Of a stretch of DNA of 64,000 bases, positions 38,371 through 47,892 are shown piece by piece (positions within the stretch are counted from its first letter, which is position 1; every line of letters starts with the position of its first letter). A program made the position numbers and the translations under genes. Location of the stretch: assembly GCA_963664065.1 (NCBI GenBank), contig OY760942.1, forward strand, positions 186,001 through 250,000. Direction: 5' to 3'. The notes below the pieces were generated by a model, which searched no databases, was not told where the DNA came from, and worked only from the letters and a program-made list of their open reading frames with translations. Source of the DNA: JABDJL01 sp963664065. Its GTDB lineage: Bacteria > Pseudomonadota > Gammaproteobacteria > Xanthomonadales > SZUA-36.

Positions 38371-40074
38371 CTAAAAATTACCCTGCTCCAAAGGCCTTTC
38401 GCGGTGCATGAGTATCCACTCGGCGTGCTCCTCGAGTGCCGCGTTACCCACGGCCATTAAAGCCCTGCGCCTGAAGCCCAGATCTTGCGAGCCATCCAGC
38501 AGGCGCCTTGCGTTTGCAAACACCCTGCTCATAAAGCGGTATTGCTTGATGAGTTCCCGATCGGCTTTCTTGTGCGAGTAGGCGTCTCGTACCCCGGCAA
38601 TCAGTGGCAGAACACCCATGAATAACAGGAGCACGTGGCGCTGATCCATCGTGATCCAGCCAGCTGCGAGGGCAAGAACCACCGCGATAATAATTCCTGT
38701 CCAAAGGCACACATTACCCAGGCGAGTTGTCCTCAGGTAGGTTTCCGATTTCAGTTGGCTTTTACATTCATAATAGGCCAACTGGCCATCGCTGCCGTCT
38801 TCCCGCCCGACCCATAGCCTTGCAACCCAGTTGACCCAGCCCTCGTCCGGTGGACGCGTCCGATCCCGGCGCAGACTCGCGGAACGCATTACGTGCCGGA
38901 TCCACCCAAGATCCACATCCTGTTTTTGTAGGAAATTGTCATAGGCGAAGACAGAGGATTGCATTTTGTCAACACCGGCCAGGCCCCAGTAAAACTGGAC
39001 CCTTAGCCCTTCTGCAAGTGCCCGGTAATCGAGATACTTGCGATGCCACTCACGCCTGCCGCCAAGGTAATGTAATACCACTCCCATTCCGAAAAACATC
39101 AGGAACATGTAAAGCAGCAGTTCCGGACCGCCATATTCCGAATACAGGATAAAAACCAGACCCAGGATGACTGCCAGCGTGTGTGTAGCAATCATGCCCT
39201 GGTTGACTCTTTTCTGGAAATGAATAGCCAGCCAGTCAGCATGTCTGAACAGGTGGTCGACGAATTCGGAACCGCCCGGAGTGTCCAGGTCCGGCGCATC
39301 AGCCAGCAGGCTCGTGCTTTCTGACCTGATCTTGTCCTCGTATTTCTCGAGATCGGCGTTGAACTCCTGCAGGCGCAGCAACATGTTTCGGTACTCAGAC
39401 GGCATTTCGTGTGAATCACCACGCTCGAAGTGAGCCGACATCCAACACGCGTCAAAGGCTTGCATTCCCTTTACCGGATTCCCCCCGGTCCGGTCGCGTG
39501 ACACCACGATATGATAGGCCAGGTCGTTTTCGTTGTCGGCGAGGAGATTGGGTGATTCCTCGGCAATTGAATAGCCGGGCATGACCGCTGTCAGGTGATA
39601 ATTCACCACGCCCGCTGTTCCACCCATTTCCGTACCTGGCTTACCATCCCATAAAGCCAGCAGCACCTGGCAACGGTTGGAAATGAACACGCCAAGTTGA
39701 GCATACTGTGCGTCGCGGGCCACACCCGGCATTGAAATCGCTTTCGGCGTACTTCCTGAAACCAGGGGTAAGGGAATGACTTCCGCATCCTCGAGTAATG
39801 CCCTGAAGTCTCGCAAGGAATCATCGGAGTTGAAGTCCTTCTCATACTCATCCTGCTGCATGGGTATCGGAACGATCAACGGAATACCCAGCTCGTGGGC
39901 GATTTCCGCGACCAGTTGATCGCTACCCTCGGCCAGGGGCGACAACAGCTGTAGATCGAGGCCCGGGTACTCGGCATCCAGGTCAACAAGAAATGCCCGC
40001 ACCTGGTCTCTCAGAGCGGGCAGTTCATTTTCGACCAGGTCACGGTGGCCGGTAATACCAATTGTGAGTTTCAT
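38371..40074 (-). CDS. SLOG-like nucleotide-sensor domain with four-span membrane part
   Basis: 567 residues. The N-terminus (residues 1-140) starts with LTIGITGHRDL and continues with LLSPLAEGSDQLVAEIAHELGIPLIVPIPM, the Rossmann-like pattern of SLOG domains that bind nucleotide-derived ligands. Residues 297-312 and 318-337 form one membrane hairpin, 453-472 and 480-495 a second, each followed by a charged helical segment, as in SLATT-type membrane effectors. Family assignment is from pattern only. The gene follows a TIR-domain gene in the same direction at 112 bp, and proteins with SLOG, TIR and SLATT modules are known partners in prokaryotic conflict systems. A defence role (membrane disruption upon a TIR-made signal) is inference. 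Confidence 0.65.
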   Translation of the reverse strand: MKLTIGITGHRDLVENELPALRDQVRAFLVDLDAEYPGLDLQLLSPLAEGSDQLVAEIAHELGIPLIVPIPMQQDEYEKDFNSDDSLRDFRALLEDAEVIPLPLVSGSTPKAISMPGVARDAQYAQLGVFISNRCQVLLALWDGKPGTEMGGTAGVVNYHLTAVMPGYSIAEESPNLLADNENDLAYHIVVSRDRTGGNPVKGMQAFDACWMSAHFERGDSHEMPSEYRNMLLRLQEFNADLEKYEDKIRSESTSLLADAPDLDTPGGSEFVDHLFRHADWLAIHFQKRVNQGMIATHTLAVILGLVFILYSEYGGPELLLYMFLMFFGMGVVLHYLGGRREWHRKYLDYRALAEGLRVQFYWGLAGVDKMQSSVFAYDNFLQKQDVDLGWIRHVMRSASLRRDRTRPPDEGWVNWVARLWVGREDGSDGQLAYYECKSQLKSETYLRTTRLGNVCLWTGIIIAVVLALAAGWITMDQRHVLLLFMGVLPLIAGVRDAYSHKKADRELIKQYRFMSRVFANARRLLDGSQDLGFRRRALMAVGNAALEEHAEWILMHRERPLEQGNF

Positions 40075-40186
40075 TTATTAATTTTTGGAAATCCCTGTTC
40101 AGGCATCTCCTTCGTAATAGAACCCGGAATCATATTAGATTGAGTGCGCGTTGTTTGATCGGGTCCATTCAATTGAGAGATTCAAT

Positions 40187-41074
40187 TTAGTCACACAATT
40201 CATACCGCCTGCAAAACCGGATAAACCCGGGCTCAAAGTATCCTTTTGCCAGCAGGTAGGAAGTATAGTGTTCTGCTGCACTTTTATCTCCGTGTTGTAC
40301 CGCCTGCCTGGCTGCAAGGTTAGCCTCATCACAGCCTCGAACTTCGACTTTGTCCATTAAGCCCGGACTTAAGCCCTGAACATTGATCGGCTCGCCTGAA
40401 TGTTGCCACTGGCTAAATCCGGCCAGTCCAAGCTGATACAACGCTGTCTTTGAATCCGCATGAGCGGCAAGAAGCTGGTTCAGTCTTTCGGTATTTTCAT
40501 TGAGCAGCCGCCTGGCAAGATCACTCTCGCCCCGGTGCCAGGCCAGGTCCGAGTAGTTTCGCAGGAATTCAGCTATTACTACACCATTAACCATGCTGAT
40601 CGACCTGTCTTCTTTTTCCAGTTTACGGAGTTCACGCTCAATTTCTGAACTCATTTCCCAGGCTTTGCTTTCATTTCCAAGGATACCGATGATGTTTGCC
40701 AACCTCATTGACTTTCTGTAGAGGTTCCACCTGAAGTTAATGTTGCTGGGGTCCTGTCTGCTTAATTCATTCAACAATTCAACGGAGTGTTCAAGACTTT
40801 GTTGCGCCATGGCGCCAAGACCAACTCTAAACTGGACCCTGGCAAGCGAGGAAAGAGAATATGCATATTGCTCCTTAAGACGATTATTGAGCTGGCCTTC
40901 ATAAAATTCGACAGCAAAGCTTACGTTTGCAAGTTGCGATTCAAGTGCACCGCCCAAATTACACACATCCAACCAGGCACCCGCCAGATTTGCATGGGTC
41001 TGGGACAGTTCAACCTTGAAGGAATCATCATCGGGAGCCAGTGACGATGCCAACTGGTTGTATTCCATGGCCAT
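40187..41074 (-). CDS. C-terminal TPR-like half of the TIR protein
   Basis: 295 residues of helical repeats in the same frame as the TIR gene and starting with the ATG right after its TAA. It continues the helical repeat series of the upstream part (SLSSLARVQFRVGLGAMAQQSLEHSVELLNEL), and together they form one protein of about 685 residues. The last 50 residues carry several Cys. It may be produced separately by restart at TAA-ATG, or it may be a dead tail. The gap to the SLOG-like gene is 112 bp. Confidence 0.6.
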   Translation of the reverse strand: MAMEYNQLASSLAPDDDSFKVELSQTHANLAGAWLDVCNLGGALESQLANVSFAVEFYEGQLNNRLKEQYAYSLSSLARVQFRVGLGAMAQQSLEHSVELLNELSRQDPSNINFRWNLYRKSMRLANIIGILGNESKAWEMSSEIERELRKLEKEDRSISMVNGVVIAEFLRNYSDLAWHRGESDLARRLLNENTERLNQLLAAHADSKTALYQLGLAGFSQWQHSGEPINVQGLSPGLMDKVEVRGCDEANLAARQAVQHGDKSAAEHYTSYLLAKGYFEPGFIRFCRRYELCD

Positions 41075-42247
41075 TTACATGTGCTCTAGAGCTTTGTCAG
41101 GGTCTGAAGGTTGCCGGTATTTCTGGATTCTCCCCAGGTTGCTTAGAGCATATGCAACCTCCATTGTCCACTCCGCATTTTCAGGCGCTGCTTCATGCAG
41201 TTTTTGGCCGACAGCAAGATAACGATTGATGTCGGTTTCAGCCTCATTCCACTCAGCTCTATCAAGATGTATGTAGGCCACCCAGAATTCGGCCTGCCCT
41301 GATTGGAACAGGACGTTCAGGTCTTCGGGTGATTCGTCTGCCAGGCGGTTGAGGACCGTTCGCGATCGCTGGAAAGCATTCATGGCATCCTCAGGCCTGC
41401 CCTGAAGACGGCTGACCTCTCCCAGTTGCCTGAGTACCAATCCTATCTGTAATTTTGATTCAGCCGTGAGATCACCCGGGTTCAGAGTATCCAGGTACCC
41501 GGCCAACTTCTCGCCAATTTCCCGCAGGGTTTCCAGGTCAACATCCTTGTCGAGTCCCTCGCTAATCTCCACGATTTGCGTCACCAGTGTTTCGGCATGT
41601 TCCCGGCGTACCTTTTCCGAGATATTTGAATAAATCGCTGTTACGAGTAAAGCGAAAACAAACAGTGATGCGAGCAAGGCGATTGCCTGCAGTTTCCGCT
41701 TCCGTTGCTGCTCCCTTCTGCGTAAATCATCCAGGCGAATCCCGAGGATTCCGGAAACAAGCTTGAGCTTGGCCAGCGTTTTCCCATCTACCTGTTTCCG
41801 GGCATCAGCAGCCAGAGGTTCACGAGAACCACCATATTCGTCGTTCAGTAAAGCGGGTGGAAAGCAGAATTCTTCAGAATTGCTTGAAAGGGGTTCTCCA
41901 TCAACAATGATGCAATAAACCTGATCCTCTCGGCCCAGAGACCTGAAAATATGGATTTCCTCGTTGACCCAGCGGGACCGGGCAGCAGATGGTGAGCAGA
42001 CGACAATTAGCGATTCTGAAGCCTTTAGTGCATCAAGTACTTTTTGATTCAGATCTGAAAACGAAGACAGCTCATCACGATCCCTGAAAACCGGGGACAG
42101 CTTTGCCGGCACCTTGCCAAAAGCACCCTCACTGCCCACCAGTCTGCGCGGGATCCGGTAGGTCTCCAGCGCACGGTGAAGCCATGAAGCCCAGGCTTCA
42201 TCCCTGTGGCTGTAACTGATAAATGCCTTGTACCGAAAACTTGTCAT
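41075..42247 (-). CDS. TIR-domain membrane protein, interrupted by in-frame TAA
   Basis: 390 residues from ATG 42247 (a GTG at 42283 is less likely). Residues 5-125 are a TIR domain: YKAFISYSHRDEAWASWLHRAL, FRDRDELSS (box 2) and SRWVNEEI, where Glu 97 aligns with the NADase Glu of catalytic TIRs such as SARM1. Residues 186-206 form one membrane span; after that come helical repeats (GLVLRQLGEVSRLQGRPEDAMNAFQRS). The frame stops with TAA at 41077-41075 inside the repeats and resumes with ATG. TIR enzymes cleave NAD or make cyclic signals. It probably forms an operon with the SLOG-like gene. Confidence 0.78.
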   Translation of the reverse strand: MTSFRYKAFISYSHRDEAWASWLHRALETYRIPRRLVGSEGAFGKVPAKLSPVFRDRDELSSFSDLNQKVLDALKASESLIVVCSPSAARSRWVNEEIHIFRSLGREDQVYCIIVDGEPLSSNSEEFCFPPALLNDEYGGSREPLAADARKQVDGKTLAKLKLVSGILGIRLDDLRRREQQRKRKLQAIALLASLFVFALLVTAIYSNISEKVRREHAETLVTQIVEISEGLDKDVDLETLREIGEKLAGYLDTLNPGDLTAESKLQIGLVLRQLGEVSRLQGRPEDAMNAFQRSRTVLNRLADESPEDLNVLFQSGQAEFWVAYIHLDRAEWNEAETDINRYLAVGQKLHEAAPENAEWTMEVAYALSNLGRIQKYRQPSDPDKALEHM

Positions 42248-42360
42248 GTAATCACATCTTGTGATTGAGACAGCATTCTGCACCTACCGGATCAAACACC
42301 GGATATTGGGTCACCGATTATGTAAACAATCCTGGGTTTTAACGCTTTCAGGCGCAGGTG

Positions 42361-42945
42361 CTAGTCATCACCCTCATTCACGAACCTGGGATCGGAATTT
42401 TCACATGAACCACCCTTGCAAGCTTCAATTTGGTATCGATAGGTATGAGCCAATTGATTCAAGTCGTTCAGCGTAAACCCCGTGCCGTCGGCAGTACCCA
42501 CGTCAGTTAAATCAATGATTCCGTTTGCATCGGGATGCCTGTCGTTGCCATCTTGATCTACCACATAAAAGTCTGCGCGCATTTCTGCAGTAAAATCAGC
42601 CTGGTTTGCAAAGCCGATCTTATTGGGTCCTGCGACCAGTTGCATTCTTGTAAATTTCCAGTCAGGGATGCCGAACAACTCAAATGTCACTGCTGCCTGC
42701 TCGCCTTTTGGCACTTTGACGCATCCTACGCTGGTTGAAACGTTGCAATTACCAGGCCCAGCAAGGATCAGAAGTTTGCGATTGCCGCCCTTGCCTGTGA
42801 CGACCAACTTAACGGTGTGGACTTTTAATATGCTTCTGAATGACTGGTAACTCGCAACTTGCGTTTCATCCTGGTAACCAGCTGGAACACAAGCTCCTAA
42901 TGCAAAAGTTAGTGCACCATAAACTATAGCTTTAAAAATTTTCAT
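42361..42945 (-). CDS. Hypothetical lipoprotein
   Basis: 194 residues with a lipoprotein signal (MKIFKAIVYGALTFALGAC, Cys 19). The mature part is beta-rich with four Cys (GNCNVSTSVGC and CKGGSC) likely to form disulfides. No family is recognised. It is transcribed in the same direction as the TIR gene, 113 bp upstream of it, so it might share the transcript; nothing else links them. Confidence 0.65.
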   Translation of the reverse strand: MKIFKAIVYGALTFALGACVPAGYQDETQVASYQSFRSILKVHTVKLVVTGKGGNRKLLILAGPGNCNVSTSVGCVKVPKGEQAAVTFELFGIPDWKFTRMQLVAGPNKIGFANQADFTAEMRADFYVVDQDGNDRHPDANGIIDLTDVGTADGTGFTLNDLNQLAHTYRYQIEACKGGSCENSDPRFVNEGDD

Positions 42946-43200
42946 TTTTGGCTACTTGGTTTTTCATGGCACTGTTAAAAGCGAAACGACAGGAAAGCAT
43001 CCGTGTCTGTATTCTTATTGGATCCATACTACTCAAACCATAGCAGGGTTTTCCCGGTTTTTTGGCTCAACCGCCACTAATACAACCCTGAATTGCCTGG
43101 TATAACTCCAATTACCAACCTGTTCACCTGCTAACAAAAATTGATTTTGGTCTGAGCCCATTGGTATTAACATACACGGACACAAAAATGGTTTTTGCGC

Positions 43201-43452
43201 ATGAATTGCTCCATATTTCGTTCCAATCGCAAGGAATATACCTACCTTTACTTGCCGTCAGGGAAAGTATTTAAAGATCTTCCTTCTGCATTGCAGTGCG
43301 CATTCGGCCAACCGGAGTTCGTCATTGCCCTTGAATTGTCGCCGGAGCGCGAGCTCGCCCGTGAAGACGTTAATGAAGTTATGCAGAACCTGAAAGAAAA
43401 TGGTTTTCACCTGCAATTGCCGCCTGGTGATCAGCAAGGAGACCTGATTTGA
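43201..43452 (+). CDS. YcgL domain-containing protein
   Basis: 83 residues from ATG 43201; a TTG two codons upstream is less likely. The pattern CSIFRSNRKEYTYLYLP at the start, LPSALQCAFGQPEFVIALEL in the middle and LKENGFHLQLPP at the end is that of the small cytoplasmic YcgL family of gammaproteobacteria, whose role is not well defined. Confidence 0.85.
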   Translation: MNCSIFRSNRKEYTYLYLPSGKVFKDLPSALQCAFGQPEFVIALELSPERELAREDVNEVMQNLKENGFHLQLPPGDQQGDLI

Positions 43453-43547
43453 GACTTTCGTTCGTGATTTTGCCGGCTTCGGGCACGCAGAATAAAGACT
43501 GATAATGCCGTCCACCGTTGTTAATGGTTGAACAAGGAAGGGGTAGC

Positions 43548-44774
43548 TTGATTAAAAAACAAACCATACATCGCCTGGCAGGTATCCTGCTGATGATCTT
43601 TGTTCTTGCCGGCATACTAGAGCTGGGCAGCATGCTCTATTTTCGCTTATCCAGTGGTTCATTTCTTTCAAACCGGGAGTTGCTTGCGCGCGAAGCGGGC
43701 GAATTTGTACGACAAACTGCGAAAGAAGATTGCAGTTTCCGTGATTTCCTCTTCCCTCATCCATACCTGGGTTGGGTACACCACGCCAATGAGCCCTGTG
43801 GCTGGACTAAGATCAGCCAACAAGGTCTGTACGGCCGGGAAATTCCCATGCAACGCGAAGCGGGTGTTTTCAGGGTCCTGCTGACGGGAGGCTCAGTTGC
43901 TGTTCAACTCGGTTCCGTTGTTGGTGATTATTCGCTGGAGTCAGTGCTCAACCAGGCATTCGGCACCGGGAAACTACGATTCGAGGTAATCAATGCGGCA
44001 ATAGAGGGGTGGAAACAGCCACAACAACTGTTTGCCACGATCCTTTATGGAGGCGCTGTCGACGGCATCGTTTCCCTTGAGGGTTTCAACGAATTCCTGG
44101 CTACACTCAAGCATTCCGATCTTGATCAGCGGATGGATATGCCCTGGACACCGTCCTACTACGCGACAAACCCAATCTTTGAGCAAAGCAGGGAGTCACC
44201 GCTGGCGTCATGGGTCAACCAGGAGATGTACGTGTTTGCCAGGGACCACTGGCTGGGATCCCGGTCCAAGTTTTTGCTTTTACTGGCCAATGTGGTTCGC
44301 GCGAAATTTACCGAATGGGCTGTAGCATCGCGCAAGGACTGGTCAGATATGAATACCAGCCTGGACTCCTTGTTTTCTTTGAACCCGGGTAAAGCTGAGC
44401 AGAATCGCGAATGGAACCATGCACTTTATCAGCATTACCTTGAATCCATGGATGCCATCACCAGGCGTTCCGGGGCCAATCTTGCCGTATTCATACAACC
44501 AACCCCGGCACGATTTCGGAGGGTGACTGAACAGGAAGCGGCCTTGGTCGGAGACTTGTCTTATGGCCCGGATTACCGGGCCATGGAAGCCCGCTTACTT
44601 GCGCTAGAGGGAGTGTCAGTATTCTCGCTTGCCCGTATTTACGAACACGTTGATGAAACGATCTACAGCGATTCGATTCACCAGCCTGTTGATGGAATCG
44701 GATACCGGATAATGGCCGGGGAAATTGCTGAAGTTATCGGGGAAAAGTGGAACCTCGTCAACCTACAGCCCTAG
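43548..44774 (+). CDS. Membrane-anchored SGNH-type hydrolase-like protein
   Basis: About 408 residues if started at TTG 43548, which follows a strong ribosome site (GGAAGGGG); ATG 43524 is the alternative. One N-terminal span (LAGILLMIFVLAGILELGSMLYF), then an exported domain with SGNH block I (LLTGGSVAVQLG), an Asn in VINAAIEGW and the C-terminal catalytic pair in YSDSIHQPVDGIGY (Asp and His). Relatives modify or deacylate surface polysaccharides, but no polysaccharide genes are near. The enzyme substrate is unknown. Confidence 0.75.
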   Translation: MIKKQTIHRLAGILLMIFVLAGILELGSMLYFRLSSGSFLSNRELLAREAGEFVRQTAKEDCSFRDFLFPHPYLGWVHHANEPCGWTKISQQGLYGREIPMQREAGVFRVLLTGGSVAVQLGSVVGDYSLESVLNQAFGTGKLRFEVINAAIEGWKQPQQLFATILYGGAVDGIVSLEGFNEFLATLKHSDLDQRMDMPWTPSYYATNPIFEQSRESPLASWVNQEMYVFARDHWLGSRSKFLLLLANVVRAKFTEWAVASRKDWSDMNTSLDSLFSLNPGKAEQNREWNHALYQHYLESMDAITRRSGANLAVFIQPTPARFRRVTEQEAALVGDLSYGPDYRAMEARLLALEGVSVFSLARIYEHVDETIYSDSIHQPVDGIGYRIMAGEIAEVIGEKWNLVNLQP

Positions 44775-44782
44775 CCGTGAAT

Positions 44783-45751
44783 TCAGTTAAGTGCCACCCT
44801 GTTTATGGGTTGACCCCGCTCAAAAGCCCTTATAACAGAGGCCAGTTGATCCAGAAGAGCCTGGCGAGCGGTTTGGCTGGCCCAGGCGTTGTGTGGGGTC
44901 ACGATCAGGTTCGGAATGCCGGCTGCCAACAAGGGGTGATTGGCTGGTGGCGGTTCTTCGTTTAGCACGTCAATTCCAGCACCGGCGATAATGCCGTCCT
45001 TCAGGCAGGAGACCAGGTCTTGTTCGTTAACAATCCCGCCTCGAGCGGTGTTGATCAATATGGCGTCACGCTTCATGCGTTGCATCATTGCTCTGTCAAA
45101 CAGGTTCTCGGTTTCGTCTGTCAACGGGCAATGAATACTGATCACATCGGAGTGCGCGACCACGTCTTCAAATTCAAGGTGATCGGCACGGGTTTTTCTT
45201 CCCCGCCGTTCTGCAAGCAACACATTCATGCCCAGTTTGCGGGCCATGTTTGCAACACTTTTCCCCAGTACACCGTGACCGATAATTCCGAGATTCAGGC
45301 CTACAACCTGGCGTATCGGCAGATCTAGCAGGCAAAACTGATCTGTCTTGCTCCAATCCCCCGCACGCACACGTTCACGGTATTCAAATTGCGATGACAG
45401 CAGGTTGAGCATCAGGGTGATCGTGTGTTGAGTCACCGCTTCGGTGGCATAATCCCGCGCATTACACACAGTGATATCGAATTTCCTGGCGGCTTCCAGA
45501 TCAACATTATTGGTTCCTGTCGCTGCAATAACGATTAAATCCAGGGCTGGCGCACTGGATAATGCGCTGCGATCCAGCACGCATTTATTGCTGATGACGA
45601 CATTGGCATTGACAATGCGCCCTGGACATTCCTTCGCTGTAGTGAAGTCATGTAACTGCCAGTCGGGAAGCGTGCGGGACAGCCGGCCAAGGTCGAGATC
45701 GCCATTGTCGACAGAGCCCAGATCCAGAAACACGCCAAGCTTGAAATCCAC
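44783..45751 (-). CDS. D-2-hydroxyacid dehydrogenase (glycerate dehydrogenase-like)
   Basis: 322 residues. It reduces a 2-keto acid such as hydroxypyruvate with NAD(P)H. Visible: GTNNVDLEAARKFDITVCNA, the nucleotide loop GIIGHGVLGKSVA, the catalytic Arg in NTARGGIVNE, the Glu in DVLNEEPP and the His in TPHNAW. The residue after the loop is Glu/Arg-rich (LLAERRGRK), leaving NAD or NADP open. It is convergent with the SGNH gene, 8 bp apart. Confidence 0.88.
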   Translation of the reverse strand: MDFKLGVFLDLGSVDNGDLDLGRLSRTLPDWQLHDFTTAKECPGRIVNANVVISNKCVLDRSALSSAPALDLIVIAATGTNNVDLEAARKFDITVCNARDYATEAVTQHTITLMLNLLSSQFEYRERVRAGDWSKTDQFCLLDLPIRQVVGLNLGIIGHGVLGKSVANMARKLGMNVLLAERRGRKTRADHLEFEDVVAHSDVISIHCPLTDETENLFDRAMMQRMKRDAILINTARGGIVNEQDLVSCLKDGIIAGAGIDVLNEEPPPANHPLLAAGIPNLIVTPHNAWASQTARQALLDQLASVIRAFERGQPINRVALN

Positions 45752-45820
45752 TCAGAAAACCCTCCGGCACAACATCACACTCATGCTATCAACAATTCAG
45801 GATATTCTCCCACAGGCAAT

Positions 45821-45842
45821 AAAAAGACCGCCTTAGGCGGCC
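45821..45842 (-). terminator. Rho-independent terminator of the exbD-like gene
   Basis: Stem CCGCC / GGCGG with a 3-nt loop, followed on the minus strand by CTTTTTATT. It is 30 bp downstream of the exbD-like stop codon. Confidence 0.75.
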
Positions 45843-45871
45843 TTTTCAGTATTTTTGTCCGAAGAGCAAAG

Positions 45872-46276
45872 TCAGCGCGACACTGTGGCGACACTCACAC
45901 TGGCTACACCTACTGCCGCTGCGGCATCCAATATAGTGACCAGGGCATCAGTCTCAGCATCAGGATGCGCTGCAACGATCAAGGTCGAATCCGGTTTCTC
46001 GGCTTTTTCTCGTTCAAGGTTTGCCTGTACGGCCTTGCGCTCGATCAACCGGCCTTTGAGCGTAATATTGCTACTACCATCAATTTTGATCACGATCGGG
46101 CCCTTTTTCTGCTCAACCTGCTTGGGCGGTGTGTTGGATGGCCTTGAGACTTCCAAGCCCTTCTCCTTTACAAAAGAAGTGGTCACGATAAAGAAGATCA
46201 ACATGATGAAAACGATGTCCAGCATCGGTGTGATGTTAATTTCTGCCTCGTCGTCGAATTTGTGTTTTCTGCGCAT
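45872..46276 (-). CDS. exbD: ExbD/TolR-family biopolymer transport protein, without ExbB
   Basis: 134 residues. N-terminal charged stretch, then DEAEINITPMLDIVFIMLIFFIVTTSFV, the single membrane helix with the conserved Asp that carries protons, and a periplasmic domain ending in VSVATVS. It should work with an ExbB and a TonB to energise outer-membrane transport, but no ExbB/TolQ gene lies upstream: the sequence there passes directly to a recombinase remnant. The expected partner may have been lost by rearrangement or lie elsewhere. Confidence 0.88.
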   Translation of the reverse strand: MRRKHKFDDEAEINITPMLDIVFIMLIFFIVTTSFVKEKGLEVSRPSNTPPKQVEQKKGPIVIKIDGSSNITLKGRLIERKAVQANLEREKAEKPDSTLIVAAHPDAETDALVTILDAAAAVGVASVSVATVSR

Positions 46277-46376
46277 TGGTTAAATCTCTGGTTCTTTGGC
46301 AAACGCCATTTACTAAGCCGGGGGCACAGAATACTGATTCCGGCCTTGTTTGACCAGTGGCGGATATTTACTGGGG

Positions 46377-47025
46377 TTATTCTACCGTCGCTAATTTGTT
46401 CCGAACAGTGAATTGGCTCTGAACTTTTTTTTTACGCCCTCTTCCACTTCCAGTATTGAGTGTACCGGTGTTCAACTGACTCTTTCCCAATTTAATGTCA
46501 TAACCTAGCGACTTTTTATTCGTGTCTTTATAAACCAGCTTGTCTTTCACTACCTTCAGATTAAAATGAATATCGAATGAGTGACCGACCTGAATGTCCT
46601 TTCCATCTCGGCTTCTCCCATATTCACTTCTTACTATAATCTTTTTAATAATTTTCCTGATGAAGTCCTTCTTAGACTCATCAGTTGCAGTCTGTAATTC
46701 GACTTTTTGACCCCACTTGTCTAGCCAATCCAGCCATTCTTTCTCTGAGTCTAATTCTTGAATGCTTTGTACTGTTTTCTGATACTCGCTTTCAAGCGTT
46801 TCAAATTCCAGATTGAGATTTTTAAGAACTCACTTCGCTACCGTTTCTTCTTTTCTGTTTTGAAGTAAGTCAGTTTGAATCAGTGAAATGTTATCTAAAG
46901 TCCGATCCATATCTAGCTGAAGCCTTCGCCCTTTTGCCTCCAGTTTTTTCTGCTGACTAACAATGTCCTTGTCTTTTTCAATTTTCCTGCTCAAGACATC
47001 CTTTTTGAACTTTTCTTTTAGTAGC
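46377..47025 (-). pseudogene. C-terminal remnant of a large serine recombinase-like gene
   Basis: Reads leftward from the edge of an IS3 element: KFKKDVLSRKIEKDKDIVSQQKKLEAKG (coiled coil), an in-frame TGA at 46832-46830, then further coiled coil and a C-terminal domain (DFIRKIIKKIIVRSEYGRSRDGKDIQVGHSF and VVKDKLVYKD) ending in TAA at 46377-46379. The coiled coil followed by a small beta domain resembles the end of large serine recombinases, but the resolvase-like N-terminus is absent on the other side of the IS. It marks an old integration event. AT-rich composition differs from its neighbours. Confidence 0.55.
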
Positions 47026-47044
47026 GTAAGCTTCCCCACAAGGG

Positions 47045-47857
47045 TTACAGTTCTAAACTAGAGTTTTCCAGCATTAAATTGCGCACATACATCGCTGACG
47101 GTATGCGCCCCAATGCCCTGTGCGGTCGGTATTCATTATAGATTTTCATCCATTTTTCGGTGATTTCTCGCACCTGTTCCAGAGTCGAAAACAAGTGCGC
47201 ACTGAGCACTTCTTCTCGATAGCTTTTGTTAAATCGTTCAATACACGCATTCTGGTTGGGCTTGCCAGGCTGGATGTAACGGATCTCAATGCCGTGTTCC
47301 TTGCACCAGTCGATAAACGCCTGGGCACAGAACTCGGGAGCGTTGTCCACCCGGATCGCCGTTGGCTTGCCGCGCAGCTCAACCAGCTGCTCCAGAGTGC
47401 GGATGACACGCCCGGAAGGAATCGAGGTATCGATCACGATGGCCAGTAACTCCCTGACCCCTTCATCCAGGATGTTCAGCGTCCTGAAGCGCCGACCCCG
47501 ATATAACGCATCGCTCATAAAATCCATCGACCACACCTGGTTGGGCAGTGGGATTACTTCCATGCTCTGTCGTTCTCGCTGTGGCAGGCGTTTCTTCTTC
47601 CGTCGTGGCAGATTCAGCTTCATCTCGCAGTACACGCGCCATACCCGCTTGTGGTTCCAGGCATGACCATCCAGGCGCAGACGATCAAAACACATCCAGA
47701 AGCCCCAACGAGTGTTGGCCTCGACCGGTTTGTTCAGTGCATCAATGACCGGCCGATCATTCAGGACTCGTCTTCCTTTCAACTTTCGGTAGTAAGCCGT
47801 TCGTGACAGCTTCACCGCTGCCACCGCCCGCTTTACTGGAAGTTGGTGTTTGGCCAC
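47045..47857 (-). CDS. IS3-family transposase OrfB
   Basis: 270 residues with the integrase-type catalytic core: first Asp in SMDFMSDAL, second Asp in IRVDNAPEF and Glu in NACIERFNKSYREEVL, the DDE triad with 35-residue spacing of IS3. The N-terminal HTH-like stretch (VKLSRTAYYRK) is complete. It is probably made as an OrfAB fusion by frameshifting from OrfA. Confidence 0.9.
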   Translation of the reverse strand: MAKHQLPVKRAVAAVKLSRTAYYRKLKGRRVLNDRPVIDALNKPVEANTRWGFWMCFDRLRLDGHAWNHKRVWRVYCEMKLNLPRRKKKRLPQRERQSMEVIPLPNQVWSMDFMSDALYRGRRFRTLNILDEGVRELLAIVIDTSIPSGRVIRTLEQLVELRGKPTAIRVDNAPEFCAQAFIDWCKEHGIEIRYIQPGKPNQNACIERFNKSYREEVLSAHLFSTLEQVREITEKWMKIYNEYRPHRALGRIPSAMYVRNLMLENSSLEL

Positions 47858-47892
47858 CAGATAACTCGCGATCTCGCGCTTCTCCGATGGCC

